From NCBI RefSeq assembly GCF_003012745.1, contig NZ_PXYK01000009.1, forward strand, positions 1 through 64,000: a stretch of DNA of 64,000 nucleotides, in the 5' to 3' direction. The position numbers and the translations under genes were made by a program. Shown one piece after another: positions 16,580-24,802 of the stretch. Source of the DNA: Kumtagia ephedrae. Its GTDB lineage: Bacteria > Pseudomonadota > Alphaproteobacteria > Rhizobiales > Rhizobiaceae. How positions within the stretch are numbered: position 1 is the first letter of the stretch; every line of letters starts with the position of its first letter. A model generated the notes under the pieces. The model was not told where the DNA came from, ran no database searches, and saw only the letters and a program-made list of their open reading frames with translations.

Positions 16580-17576
16580 CCATCCCTGGCTGCTGGCGCT
16601 GCTGCCGCTGCCCCTGCTGGTCTGGTGGCTGCTGCCGGCCTATCGCGAGGAGAGCGCGTCGGTGCGGCTGCCCTTCTTCGACGAGATCACGCGGGCCGCC
16701 GGCGTGTCGCCGACGCAGGGTTCCGTGGTGCCGCGCGCCAACTGGGTGCAGAAGCTGCTCGCCCCGGTCTGCTGGGCGCTGATCGTGCTGGCGCTGGCGC
16801 GGCCGCAATATGTCGAGCCGCCGCTGGAGAAGACCGAGCCGCAGCGCGACCTGATGCTGTCGCTCGACCTGTCGCAGTCGATGGACACGCGCGACTTCCG
16901 CGATCCCGCCGGCCAGCTCCAGCCCCGCGTCGACGCCGTGCGCACGGTGGTCGCCGATTTTGTCGCCCGCCGCCCCGGCGACCGGATCGGGCTGATCGCC
17001 TTCGGCGACGCACCCTATCCGCTGGTGCCCTTCACGCTCGACCATAGAACCGTGCAGGCGATGCTGGCCGACACGCTGCCCGGCATGGCGGGCCCGCGCA
17101 CGGCGCTCGGCGATTCCATCGGGCTGGCGATAAAGATGTTCGCCGACAGCCCAGCCCCGGACAAGGTGCTGGTGGTGCTGACGGACGGCAACGACACGGC
17201 GAGCAAGATGCCACCGGACAAGGCTGCCGACATCGCCAAACAGAACGGCATCACCGTCCACACGGTCGGCATCGGCGACCCGAACGCCACAGGCGAGGAC
17301 AAGCTCGACCAGGCCGCGCTTGAAAAAATCGCGCAGGCGACGGGTGGCCGCTATTTCTTCGGCGAGGACCAGAACCAGCTTGCCGACATCTACGCCACGC
17401 TCGACAGCATCACGCCGGCGAACCAGAAGACGCTGTCCTGGCGGCCGCGCATCGAGCTTTTCCACTATCCGCTCGGCGCGGCGCTGATCCTGCTGATCGC
17501 ATATCACGCCGTGATGTGGCTTGGTGCGGTGCTGCGACGGCCGTCGCCCGCTCCGGTCCGCGAGGCCGAGGCATGA
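16566..17576 (+). CDS. VWA-domain membrane protein, BatA-like
   Basis: A 336-residue protein with an N-terminal two-helix membrane anchor (residues 8-25 and 64-80), a von Willebrand A domain with a complete MIDAS (DLSQS, D101-S103-S105; LTDGND later) and a C-terminal membrane helix near residue 310. This is the BatA architecture of the Bacteroides-type aerotolerance cluster. It probably binds a divalent metal at the MIDAS on the periplasmic side and works with MoxR. It starts inside the DUF4381 gene (14-bp overlap, GAGGGG site) and overlaps the next gene by ATGA, so the operon is tightly coupled. Confidence 0.9.
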   Translation: MYQLDHPWLLALLPLPLLVWWLLPAYREESASVRLPFFDEITRAAGVSPTQGSVVPRANWVQKLLAPVCWALIVLALARPQYVEPPLEKTEPQRDLMLSLDLSQSMDTRDFRDPAGQLQPRVDAVRTVVADFVARRPGDRIGLIAFGDAPYPLVPFTLDHRTVQAMLADTLPGMAGPRTALGDSIGLAIKMFADSPAPDKVLVVLTDGNDTASKMPPDKAADIAKQNGITVHTVGIGDPNATGEDKLDQAALEKIAQATGGRYFFGEDQNQLADIYATLDSITPANQKTLSWRPRIELFHYPLGAALILLIAYHAVMWLGAVLRRPSPAPVREAEA

Positions 17577-19144
17577 TAGCGGATTTCCATTTCCTTCGTC
17601 CCTGGTGGCTGCTGGCCCTGGTCGCCGCCGTCGTGCTGCCGTGGCTGCTTGGCCGGCAGACGGATGTGCGGGCGCGCTGGCGCGGCATGATCGCGTCCGG
17701 CCTGCTCGACCATCTCGTGATTACGCGGCAGGCGACAAGAAAGCTGCGTCCGGTACATCTGACGGCCGCGGCGATCGCGCTTGGGGCGATCGCGGCGGCC
17801 GGGCCGACCTGGGAACGCGAGCGGCCGCCCTTCGTCGAAGACACCGCGCCGCTCGCCATCGCCATCGACCTGTCGCCGACCATGGACGCCACCGACATCT
17901 CGCCGTCGCGGCTGGAGCGAGCGAAACTGAAAATCCAGGACCTCCTCGACCGGCGCAAGGGCGCACGCACCACCGTGTTCGCCTATGCCGGCTCCGCCCA
18001 TATGGTGCTGCCGCTCACCGACGACGCGGCGCTGATCAAGACCTACACGGCGTCGCTCGCCACGCGGCTGATGCCGGTGCCCGGCAAGGACACCGCCAGG
18101 GCGCTGCAGGCGGCCGAAGCGGGCCTCGCCAACGAAGAGGCGCCCGGCACCATCCTGTTCCTCACCGACGGTGTAGAACAGGCGGCCTTAGACGCCTTTT
18201 CCGGCTACCGCGGCCGTCACGACCTCATGGTACTCGGCATCGGCACGGCCGAAGGCGGGCCGGTCAGGATCGGCGAGGGCGCATACCTGACCGATTCCGC
18301 CGGAGCGCGCGTCTTCGCGAAACTCGACGTCGAAGGGTTGAAGGAACTGCAGCGGCAGTCCTCCGTGCAGGTTGCGACCGTGACGACCGACGACACCGAC
18401 GTCGACTGGATCGTGCGGCGTATCCAGACCGCCTTCCAGCAGAAGGCCGCCGAAGGAGCGACCCGCTGGCGCGACATGGGCTGGTGGCTGACCATTCCGA
18501 TTGCCGTGCTGGGCGCCCTCTGGTTCCGCCGTGGCTGGAGCGTGCAGTGGACCGGCGTCTTGCTCGCCGCCATGCTCCTCGCCCTGCCGGACCGGGCGGA
18601 TGCGGCGGACCGGCGTCTCGCCGACATGTGGCTGACGCCGGACCAGCAGGGCCGGCTCGCCTTCGAGCGCGGCGACTTTGCCGGCGCGGCGGAGCGGTTC
18701 CGCGATCCGGCGTGGCGGGGGATCGCCCTCTACCGCGCGGGAAAATTCGGCGAGGCGCTGGATGCCTTCGCGCAATCCGACACGGCTGAAGCCTACTACA
18801 ACCAGGGCAACGCGCTGATGCATCTTGCCAGGCCCGAGCAGGCCGTGGCCGCCTATGGCCAGGCCCTGAAGACGCGCCCGGATTGGGCCGAGGCCAAGGC
18901 CAACCTCGCCATCGCCGAAGCGCTCGCCGCCGCCAAGAAGAAGGACGATGAGGAGCAGGAGGCGCAGGACCCCAACGAAAAGCCGGACGAGATCCAGTTC
19001 GACGACAAGGGCAAGAAGGGCAAGGCCGGCACGGTCGACGCCGCCGAGCAGACCGCCGAGATGTGGATGCGCAACATCCAGGTGACGCCGGCCGACCTGC
19101 TCGCCCGAAAGTTTGCCATCGAGGCCCGAGGCGAAACGCCATGA
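17573..19144 (+). CDS. VWA-domain and TPR protein, BatB/BatC-like fusion
   Basis: A 523-residue protein combining the two parts often encoded separately. Residues 1-320 are a BatB-like membrane-anchored VWA domain (two N-terminal helices, MIDAS DLSPT at 99-103, FLTDGVE). After another hydrophobic segment, residues 380-460 hold TPR repeats (AYYNQGNALMHL and AVAAYGQALKTRPDWAEA), as in BatC. The acidic/Lys-rich tail (KKKDDEEQEAQDPNEKPDE) is low complexity. It overlaps its neighbours by 4 bp at both ends (ATGA). The Thr in place of the last MIDAS Ser is a common conservative variant. Confidence 0.9.
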   Translation: MIADFHFLRPWWLLALVAAVVLPWLLGRQTDVRARWRGMIASGLLDHLVITRQATRKLRPVHLTAAAIALGAIAAAGPTWERERPPFVEDTAPLAIAIDLSPTMDATDISPSRLERAKLKIQDLLDRRKGARTTVFAYAGSAHMVLPLTDDAALIKTYTASLATRLMPVPGKDTARALQAAEAGLANEEAPGTILFLTDGVEQAALDAFSGYRGRHDLMVLGIGTAEGGPVRIGEGAYLTDSAGARVFAKLDVEGLKELQRQSSVQVATVTTDDTDVDWIVRRIQTAFQQKAAEGATRWRDMGWWLTIPIAVLGALWFRRGWSVQWTGVLLAAMLLALPDRADAADRRLADMWLTPDQQGRLAFERGDFAGAAERFRDPAWRGIALYRAGKFGEALDAFAQSDTAEAYYNQGNALMHLARPEQAVAAYGQALKTRPDWAEAKANLAIAEALAAAKKKDDEEQEAQDPNEKPDEIQFDDKGKKGKAGTVDAAEQTAEMWMRNIQVTPADLLARKFAIEARGETP

Positions 19145-20511
19145 GACGCGGCGCGTCAGCCTTTCGCCGTCTGGCGGCGGCCGTGCTTCTGCTTCTGGCG
19201 CCGATCGCGACCGCATTTGCGGCGGACCCGTTCGCCCGCGCCACCATCGACGCCCAGGGCACAATCTATCCGGGCCAGCAGATCACGGTGCAGGTCGACG
19301 TGCTTGTGCCGAATTTCTTCATGTCGCCGCCGCAATTTCCGCTGTTCGACCTGCCCAACGCCGTGGTGACCCTGCCGGATTCCGGGGCGCTAAATCTCAA
19401 CGAAACCGTCGACGGCGAAAGCTTCGCCGGCATCCGCCGCAGCTACCTGGTCACGCCGCAGGGGGCGGGCGACTACGTCCTGCCGCCGGTCGAGATCACT
19501 TTCACCTATGCCGCCGTGCCCGGCCAGGCTTCGCAAGGAAAGGTGACGCTGCCGCCGACAAGGTTCACGGTGACCGCCCAACCGGGCGCGGAAGCGGGCG
19601 ACGCCTCGGTGACGGCGGCGCGTGTCGGCGTCGAGCAGTCGCTCGACCGGGACGCCAAGGCGATGAAGGCCGGCGACTCGCTGGTGCGCACCGTCACCGT
19701 CACCGCCGACGGCATGCAGGCGATGATGATCCCGGAACCGTCCTTCGAGGCGCCGGAGGGCGTGCGCATCTACCACCATGATCCGAAACTGGAGGATCAA
19801 CGCACGCCGCGCGGAGAATTCGTCGCCGGCCGGCGCACCGACATAGCGACCTATGTGTTCGAGAAGGCGGGGAGCTACACGCTGCCTGCCGTGGAGGTCC
19901 AGTGGTTCGATCCGCAAAGCGGTAAAAGCGAAACGGCCTCCGCCCCGGCCGTTGCCGTGACGGTGGCGGAAGCGGCGGCGGCCGGAACCGCGATGGCGCC
20001 CCCCGCGCCCGTCGAAAAACCGCAACCGGCCTGGACGCGCATCGACTGGCGCTTCTGGCTGCCGGCCGCCGGCGCCGGCTTGGCCGCGCTTGTCGCGGCA
20101 GGCTGGCTCCTGTTCTCGGGTCTGCCGCGCCTGCTGGCGCATCTTCGCGAGCGGCGAAAAGAACGGGAAAATTCGGAGCCGGCCTATTTCCGCCGCTTCG
20201 AACACTCCTGCCGCGGCGGCGATCGCCGCGCCGCCTACGCGCTTCTCGATGCCTGGGCACGGCGCTGCGATCTGGGACCGGTGGCGGAGTGGCTAAGCCG
20301 CCACGGCGACGCAGACGCGCAGCACGCCTATGCGGCCTTCGAAAAGCAGATCTTCGGCGGCGATGGCGGCGCGGTGCCAGACGCCGGCGAACTGGCGACG
20401 AGCATGGCGCGAGTGCGGCATTCGTGGCTAGCGAAACAGCGGCGTCGCGGCGAACACGTTAAGGCGCTCCCGCCGCTCAATCCGCGATGGACGGAGAGTT
20501 CCGGGAACTGA
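19141..20511 (+). CDS. BatD family protein
   Basis: A 456-residue protein with a signal peptide (residues 10-28, TAFAADPFARA), several beta-rich periplasmic domains typical of the BatD/oxygen-tolerance family (VPNFFMSPPQFP, GSYTLPAVEVQWFDP) and one C-terminal membrane helix (about residues 315-340), followed by a cytoplasmic helical tail. It is the last gene of the moxR-bat cluster and starts at an ATGA overlap. BatD is thought to present substrates in the periplasm to the VWA proteins. Confidence 0.88.
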   Translation: MRRGASAFRRLAAAVLLLLAPIATAFAADPFARATIDAQGTIYPGQQITVQVDVLVPNFFMSPPQFPLFDLPNAVVTLPDSGALNLNETVDGESFAGIRRSYLVTPQGAGDYVLPPVEITFTYAAVPGQASQGKVTLPPTRFTVTAQPGAEAGDASVTAARVGVEQSLDRDAKAMKAGDSLVRTVTVTADGMQAMMIPEPSFEAPEGVRIYHHDPKLEDQRTPRGEFVAGRRTDIATYVFEKAGSYTLPAVEVQWFDPQSGKSETASAPAVAVTVAEAAAAGTAMAPPAPVEKPQPAWTRIDWRFWLPAAGAGLAALVAAGWLLFSGLPRLLAHLRERRKERENSEPAYFRRFEHSCRGGDRRAAYALLDAWARRCDLGPVAEWLSRHGDADAQHAYAAFEKQIFGGDGGAVPDAGELATSMARVRHSWLAKQRRRGEHVKALPPLNPRWTESSGN

Positions 20512-20622
20512 TCGGGCCGGAAGGTTGGCCCCGGGGAAGTGGTGGAGGATGGCGCCATGTTCGTCTTGACTAACGTTGCCACGGGGCCAACGATCAGCCT
20601 CTGGCCATGTGTGGGGGCTACC

Positions 20623-21420
20623 ATGCCGCTTCGCTTCAGCACGTTCCTTCTGGCAGTGGCGGCGGTCTGCTGCTGGAGCATTGCGGCGACCGCGCAGGAG
20701 CATGCGGACGTCAACGAAGCCAACAACCCGCTGACGCCGAAGATCACGGTCAACTTCCACGATTACTACGTACCGGAGTTGACCGATCTCGACGACCGGT
20801 ACGCCAACCAGTTCCTGCTGCGCGGCCTGATCCCGTCCGACCTGTTCGGCGCTCCTCAACTCTTCCGGTTCACCTTGCCCGTCGCGAGCGCTCCGGAATT
20901 TCCGGACGGCTACGTCACCGGTCTTGGCGACCTCACCCTGATGGACCTCTTCGTGCTGCCGAAGGTGGAGGACGTGACGCTAGGGGCGGGTCCGATCCTG
21001 GTTGTGCCCACCGCGACCGACGATGTGCTCGGCGCGGGCAAGTGGCAGGCCGGCGCTGCCGGCATCGCCATCGCACCCCAGCACTGGGGCCTCTTGGGCG
21101 GGTTGGTGACCTACCAGCACTCCTTCGCGGGCGACAGCGACCGGGAGGATGTATCGCTGCTTACGCTTCAGCCGATCGTCAATTTCAACCTGTCGGACGG
21201 TTGGTATGTCAGGTCGTCGGCGATCTGGAACTTTGATATCGAGAGCGGCAACTATTCGATCCCCGTCGGCCTCGGGTTGGGCAAGGTCATTCCCGTCAAC
21301 GACAAGGTGACGATGAACGCCTTCGCGGAGCCGCAGTACACGCTCTTCAGCCACGGCGCCGGACAGCCCGAATGGCAGATTTTCGCCGGCGTGAACTTTC
21401 AGTTCGCGATCGGGCAGTGA
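20623..21420 (+). CDS. Outer-membrane protein, phenol MetA-pathway/transporter type
   Basis: A 265-residue exported protein. The frame is open from 20539, but the ATG at 20623 with GGGGG upstream begins a clean signal peptide (MPLRFSTFLLAVAAVCCWSI, cleaved after ATAQ). The mature part has alternating beta strands ending in an aromatic residue (GVNFQFAIGQ), as in outer-membrane barrels. It resembles the Phenol_MetA_deg family seen in the next gene, but more distantly. Substrate unknown. It lies 111 bp after the bat operon and may be co-transcribed with it or with the next gene. Confidence 0.65.
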   Translation: MPLRFSTFLLAVAAVCCWSIAATAQEHADVNEANNPLTPKITVNFHDYYVPELTDLDDRYANQFLLRGLIPSDLFGAPQLFRFTLPVASAPEFPDGYVTGLGDLTLMDLFVLPKVEDVTLGAGPILVVPTATDDVLGAGKWQAGAAGIAIAPQHWGLLGGLVTYQHSFAGDSDREDVSLLTLQPIVNFNLSDGWYVRSSAIWNFDIESGNYSIPVGLGLGKVIPVNDKVTMNAFAEPQYTLFSHGAGQPEWQIFAGVNFQFAIGQ

Positions 21421-21594
21421 AGGACGGGGAAAGCAAGGATGAGGATGCCGAGTCGGCATGCACGACGCGCCCAGAAGTTCATCATCGGCAGGGTTCTGGT
21501 GCGTGGCCTGTGATACGGTGGCGGCCGGGGCATCAGGACGGACAGGGCAGATAACTCGCGACAACGCAAACATCTCAGCGACAGGGGACGAGAG

Positions 21595-22548
21595 ATGAGA
21601 TCGGGCAGGTCGACACGCCTTTTAGCCGCGACCGCATTCCTCGCCGCGATTGCCGGAGCCGGACGCGCGGAAGCTACCGAAGCCGTGGCGGGGCGCTACA
21701 TTCCCGGCGCCTTCGCCGGTCCGGGCATGGGCATCGTGCCGCCGGTTCCGGGCGCCTACTGGGCCATCGAGAACGTCTACTATCATGGTGAGGCGGGCGC
21801 GGACGTTCCGTTCGGAGATAATTCTGTCGCTGTCGGACTGAGCGCGGACATTTGGATCACGGCGCTTGCCGGGGTGTATGTGCCCGGCATCGACCTTCCG
21901 GGTAACTGGACCTATGCCGTGCAGGGCATCCTGCCGATCGGCTGGACGGGCGCCGACGCGGTGGTCGGCCCCTTCGCGGCACACGAAGAGATGGCCGGCA
22001 TCGGCGACATCGCCATCGCCCCGATCCTGCTGGGCTGGCACGACGACGCTTTAAACACGTTCTTCTCGACCTCGCTCACCGTCACGGCGCCAACCGGCCG
22101 ATGGGAGGACGGCGCCCTCGCCTTCGTGGGCCTGAACTACTGGACCTTCACGCCTGCGGTCGCCTTCACCCGGCTGTTTCCCGAGCACGGGCTCGACTTC
22201 TCCGCCAATCTCGGCATCGACATCAACACGAAGAACACCGACACCGACTATTACAGCGGCGCGCTGGCGCATCTCGACCTGGCGCTGACCAAGAAGGTGA
22301 CGGAAAATCTGTCGGTCGGCGCGATCGCCGGCTTCCTCTATCAGGTCGAGGGTGACGACAGCGACTTCGCCGACGCCCATGACGGCTTCAAGGGCCGCTC
22401 CGTCGCCGTCGGGCCCCTGGTCCAGTACAAGGCGAAATTCTCCGAGACGACCGAGTTCGACCTGATCTTCAAATGGTCGCACGAGCTTGATGTGAAGAAC
22501 CGCATGAAGGGCGACGCGCTCGTCTTCCAGATCAGCGGAAAGTTCTGA
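21595..22548 (+). CDS. Outer-membrane protein of the phenol MetA-pathway family
   Basis: A 317-residue protein with a signal peptide (ATAFLAAIAGAGRAEA, cleavage about residue 27) and the typical family pattern: GRYIPGAFAGPGMGIVPP at the mature start, SLTVTAPTGRW in the middle, and a C-terminal barrel strand LVFQISGKF. It belongs to the predicted outer-membrane transporter group named after the MetA pathway of phenol degradation. Actual substrates are mostly unknown, and no aromatic-degradation genes occur nearby. A good AGGGGACGAGAG site precedes its ATG. Confidence 0.82.
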   Translation: MRSGRSTRLLAATAFLAAIAGAGRAEATEAVAGRYIPGAFAGPGMGIVPPVPGAYWAIENVYYHGEAGADVPFGDNSVAVGLSADIWITALAGVYVPGIDLPGNWTYAVQGILPIGWTGADAVVGPFAAHEEMAGIGDIAIAPILLGWHDDALNTFFSTSLTVTAPTGRWEDGALAFVGLNYWTFTPAVAFTRLFPEHGLDFSANLGIDINTKNTDTDYYSGALAHLDLALTKKVTENLSVGAIAGFLYQVEGDDSDFADAHDGFKGRSVAVGPLVQYKAKFSETTEFDLIFKWSHELDVKNRMKGDALVFQISGKF

Positions 22549-22727
22549 GGGTAACCGCGACAACCCGTTCCATCCGCTATCGCGCCGCAAGGTTCGACGC
22601 GACACTTGTCACTCGGCGCGTGTCCCGATCTGGCAGAAGCAGGCGAGGCCACCGCCGGCGCGCTGCGTGCGCACCGGCCGATCCTGTCACCCACTACAGT
22701 TCCGACACCTTGTCGTCGGTCTGCCAG

Positions 22728-23447
22728 TCACTTCAGCTCGAAGGTCACCGTGACCTGGACGCGGTAGGCGTTCTCGCCGGCTTCCACCGGCACCGCCTGA
22801 GCCTCGGCGCGGTCGAATCCCTTCGCGGTGATCGGCATGGGCGGCGGCGCGAAATTCTGGTCGGCGATCTCGATCACCCTGCCCAGGCCCACGCCGGCTG
22901 CCTCGCTCAGCGTGCGCGCCTTTTCGATCGCGTCGGCGACGGCGCGCTTGCGCGCGTCGGTCAGCGCCTTCGACGGGTCCTCGTTGGCAAAGGAGATGCC
23001 GCCTCCCTGGTTGACGCCGAGCGACACGGCCTTGTCGAGGATCTCGCCGGTCTTGGCGAGATCGCGCACCCGCACCGACAGCGTGTTGCTGACCTGATAG
23101 CCGGCGAGTTCCGCCGTCTGGGTGCCGTCCGGCCGGTTCGCGTAGTTGTAGCGGGGGTTGATCTGCAGGCCGCCGGTCTGCAGGTCGCGATCGGCTACAC
23201 CAGCCGCCTTCATCGCGGCGATGACCGCCGCCATGGCCGCATTGGCGGCGTCGAGCGCCTCGCGCGCCGTCTTGGCCTCGCGCATCACGCTGAGCGACAG
23301 CAGGGCCAGATCGGGCGGGATCGAGCTTTCGCCTTCGCCGATGACGATGATGCGCGGCGGAGTCGGCGGCAACTGCTGCGCGAGCGCGGCCGAGGCGGGC
23401 GCCACGAGGGAGGCCGCGAGGGCCAGCGGCAACAGGCGGTGCATCAT
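22728..23447 (-). CDS. SIMPL domain-containing exported protein (DUF541)
   Basis: A 239-residue protein. Two adjacent ATGs (23447 and 23444) follow CAGGAGATTTT; the upstream frame is not needed. A signal peptide (MHRLLPLALAASLVAPASA, cleaved near ALAQ) leads into a SIMPL/DUF541 domain: IIVIGEGESSIPPDLALLSL, LQTGGLQINPRY, a YQVSNTLSVRVRDL segment, and ARKRAVADAIEKA. Proteins of this family are periplasmic, with roles suggested in stress resistance and polymer assembly. It is converging with the MetA-type gene and appears monocistronic. Confidence 0.88.
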   Translation of the reverse strand: MMHRLLPLALAASLVAPASAALAQQLPPTPPRIIVIGEGESSIPPDLALLSLSVMREAKTAREALDAANAAMAAVIAAMKAAGVADRDLQTGGLQINPRYNYANRPDGTQTAELAGYQVSNTLSVRVRDLAKTGEILDKAVSLGVNQGGGISFANEDPSKALTDARKRAVADAIEKARTLSEAAGVGLGRVIEIADQNFAPPPMPITAKGFDRAEAQAVPVEAGENAYRVQVTVTFELK

Positions 23448-23673
23448 GAAAATCTCCTGGGATGCGTTTGCAACCATGCGGTTAGGCAGGGATTGTGGGC
23501 TGATTGCGGCGAAGAAATGCCGACCCTGCTGTCTGGGAAACCATAACAGCTTCCGTTGTCGAGAGCCTCCGAAACCGGCGGACGCGGCGTCGTTCGACCA
23601 TGGTCCTTCGATCAGGCATCGAAAACGACCCGCCGTCGGTCCCGGAGACCCGTTTTGAAGCACTGCCGTGCGG

Positions 23674-24039
23674 TCAGCGGATGATCGGGCAGTGCGGCGC
23701 GCGGGCGAAGGTCACGATCACGCGCTCGCCGTGACGGCGGCCGGCCACGTCGATGGTGCGGCGGCCGACGTCGACGACGCGGGCGCGGCGGACGCCGAGG
23801 CGTTCGGCCTTGTCGACGGCACGCCGGGGCGTGCATTCGCGGCGCTCCCACCGGTCCCGGCGGTCCCAGCGATCGTGGCGCCAGCGCGGCCCGTGGTCGC
23901 CGACATAGACGCCGACGCGCGACTCGCCGCCGCCGAAGTTGAGGTAGAGCCCGTCCGCCTGCGCGGTGGCGGCCATGCCGGTGAGCGCGGTCAGACCGAC
24001 GACGGCCGAGAGGGCAGCGGTCCTGAGCATGTTGAACAT
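23674..24039 (-). CDS. Small exported Arg/Trp-rich protein
   Basis: A 121-residue protein. Of two possible ATGs (24045 and 24039), the second is preferred, because AAGGAG lies 6 bp before it but directly abuts the first. A signal peptide (residues 1-28, ATAQA) is followed by LYLNFGGGESRVGVYVG and a repetitive Trp/Arg/Asp stretch (RWRHDRWDRRDRWERRE), then a basic domain ending HCPIIR. Similar small secreted proteins are common in rhizobia and have no known role. Confidence 0.75.
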   Translation of the reverse strand: MFNMLRTAALSAVVGLTALTGMAATAQADGLYLNFGGGESRVGVYVGDHGPRWRHDRWDRRDRWERRECTPRRAVDKAERLGVRRARVVDVGRRTIDVAGRRHGERVIVTFARAPHCPIIR

Positions 24040-24197
24040 CGTCATCTCCTTGTCGATCGGCCGGCGCTTCTCGCCTCAGCCTTGGACGCAGAATGACGGA
24101 TCGTTGCTGAACGGCCGCGGAACCCACCGTTCAGCCGGCGTTCATCGAGACGGCAGGCGTCTTGCCTGGAGGTTTTGGTGAAAAGCGGGTGCAAGCC

Positions 24198-24653
24198 CTA
24201 CGGTTCGGCCTCGACCACATGGTCGAAAAAATCCTCGTCCTCGGCGAGATCGCTGTCGAAGGCGGTGACGCGGCCGCGGATCGATATGCCGGCCTCGTGC
24301 ACCGTGTCGCGGTCGCCGCTGACCAGGTGGTGCCACCAGTAGAGTTCCTGCCCCTCGGCGACCAGCCGGTATCCGCAGGTCGACGGCAGCCAGTCGATGG
24401 TGCGGACGTTCTCGGGCGTGAGTTGCACGCAGTCAGGCACCTGTGCCTTGCGGTTGGCGTAGTCGCGGCAGCGGCAGCTGCCGGTGTCGAGCAGATGGCA
24501 GGCAACGGTGGTCCAGTAGATTTCCCCGGTATCCTCGTCCTCGAGCTTGGACAGGCAGCATTTGCCGCAGCCGTCGCAGAGCGACTCCCACTCGGCGGCG
24601 GACATTTCTTCCAGCGTCTTGGTCTTCCAGAACGGCTCGCCCATGGCGGCCAT
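24198..24653 (-). CDS. YcgN/UPF0260-family cysteine cluster protein
   Basis: A 151-residue protein beginning [18 protein letters not shown], with the family-defining [18 protein letters not shown] cluster (Cys at about 28-35) and further Cys in [14 protein letters not shown] and PDCVQL. These suggest a metal-binding (Zn or Fe-S) site. The start could also be the Met three codons later; neither has a clear ribosome site. The function of the family is not established. It is transcribed away from the OmpA gene; the start codons are 149 bp apart. Confidence 0.88.
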   Translation of the reverse strand: MAAMGEPFWKTKTLEEMSAAEWESLCDGCGKCCLSKLEDEDTGEIYWTTVACHLLDTGSCRCRDYANRKAQVPDCVQLTPENVRTIDWLPSTCGYRLVAEGQELYWWHHLVSGDRDTVHEAGISIRGRVTAFDSDLAEDEDFFDHVVEAEP

Positions 24654-24802
24654 GTGGAGCGCGGCGGGACGGCCGTCAAGCCATGGCGTCGCCGCAAGGC
24701 CACATCTGCCACCCCCCTGCCCCATTGCCGCCCGACCCGGAACAAAGTGGGGACTATGCTGGTTTCATGGGCGTTGGGACCCTGTATGCACGGAGTTTTC
24801 GA

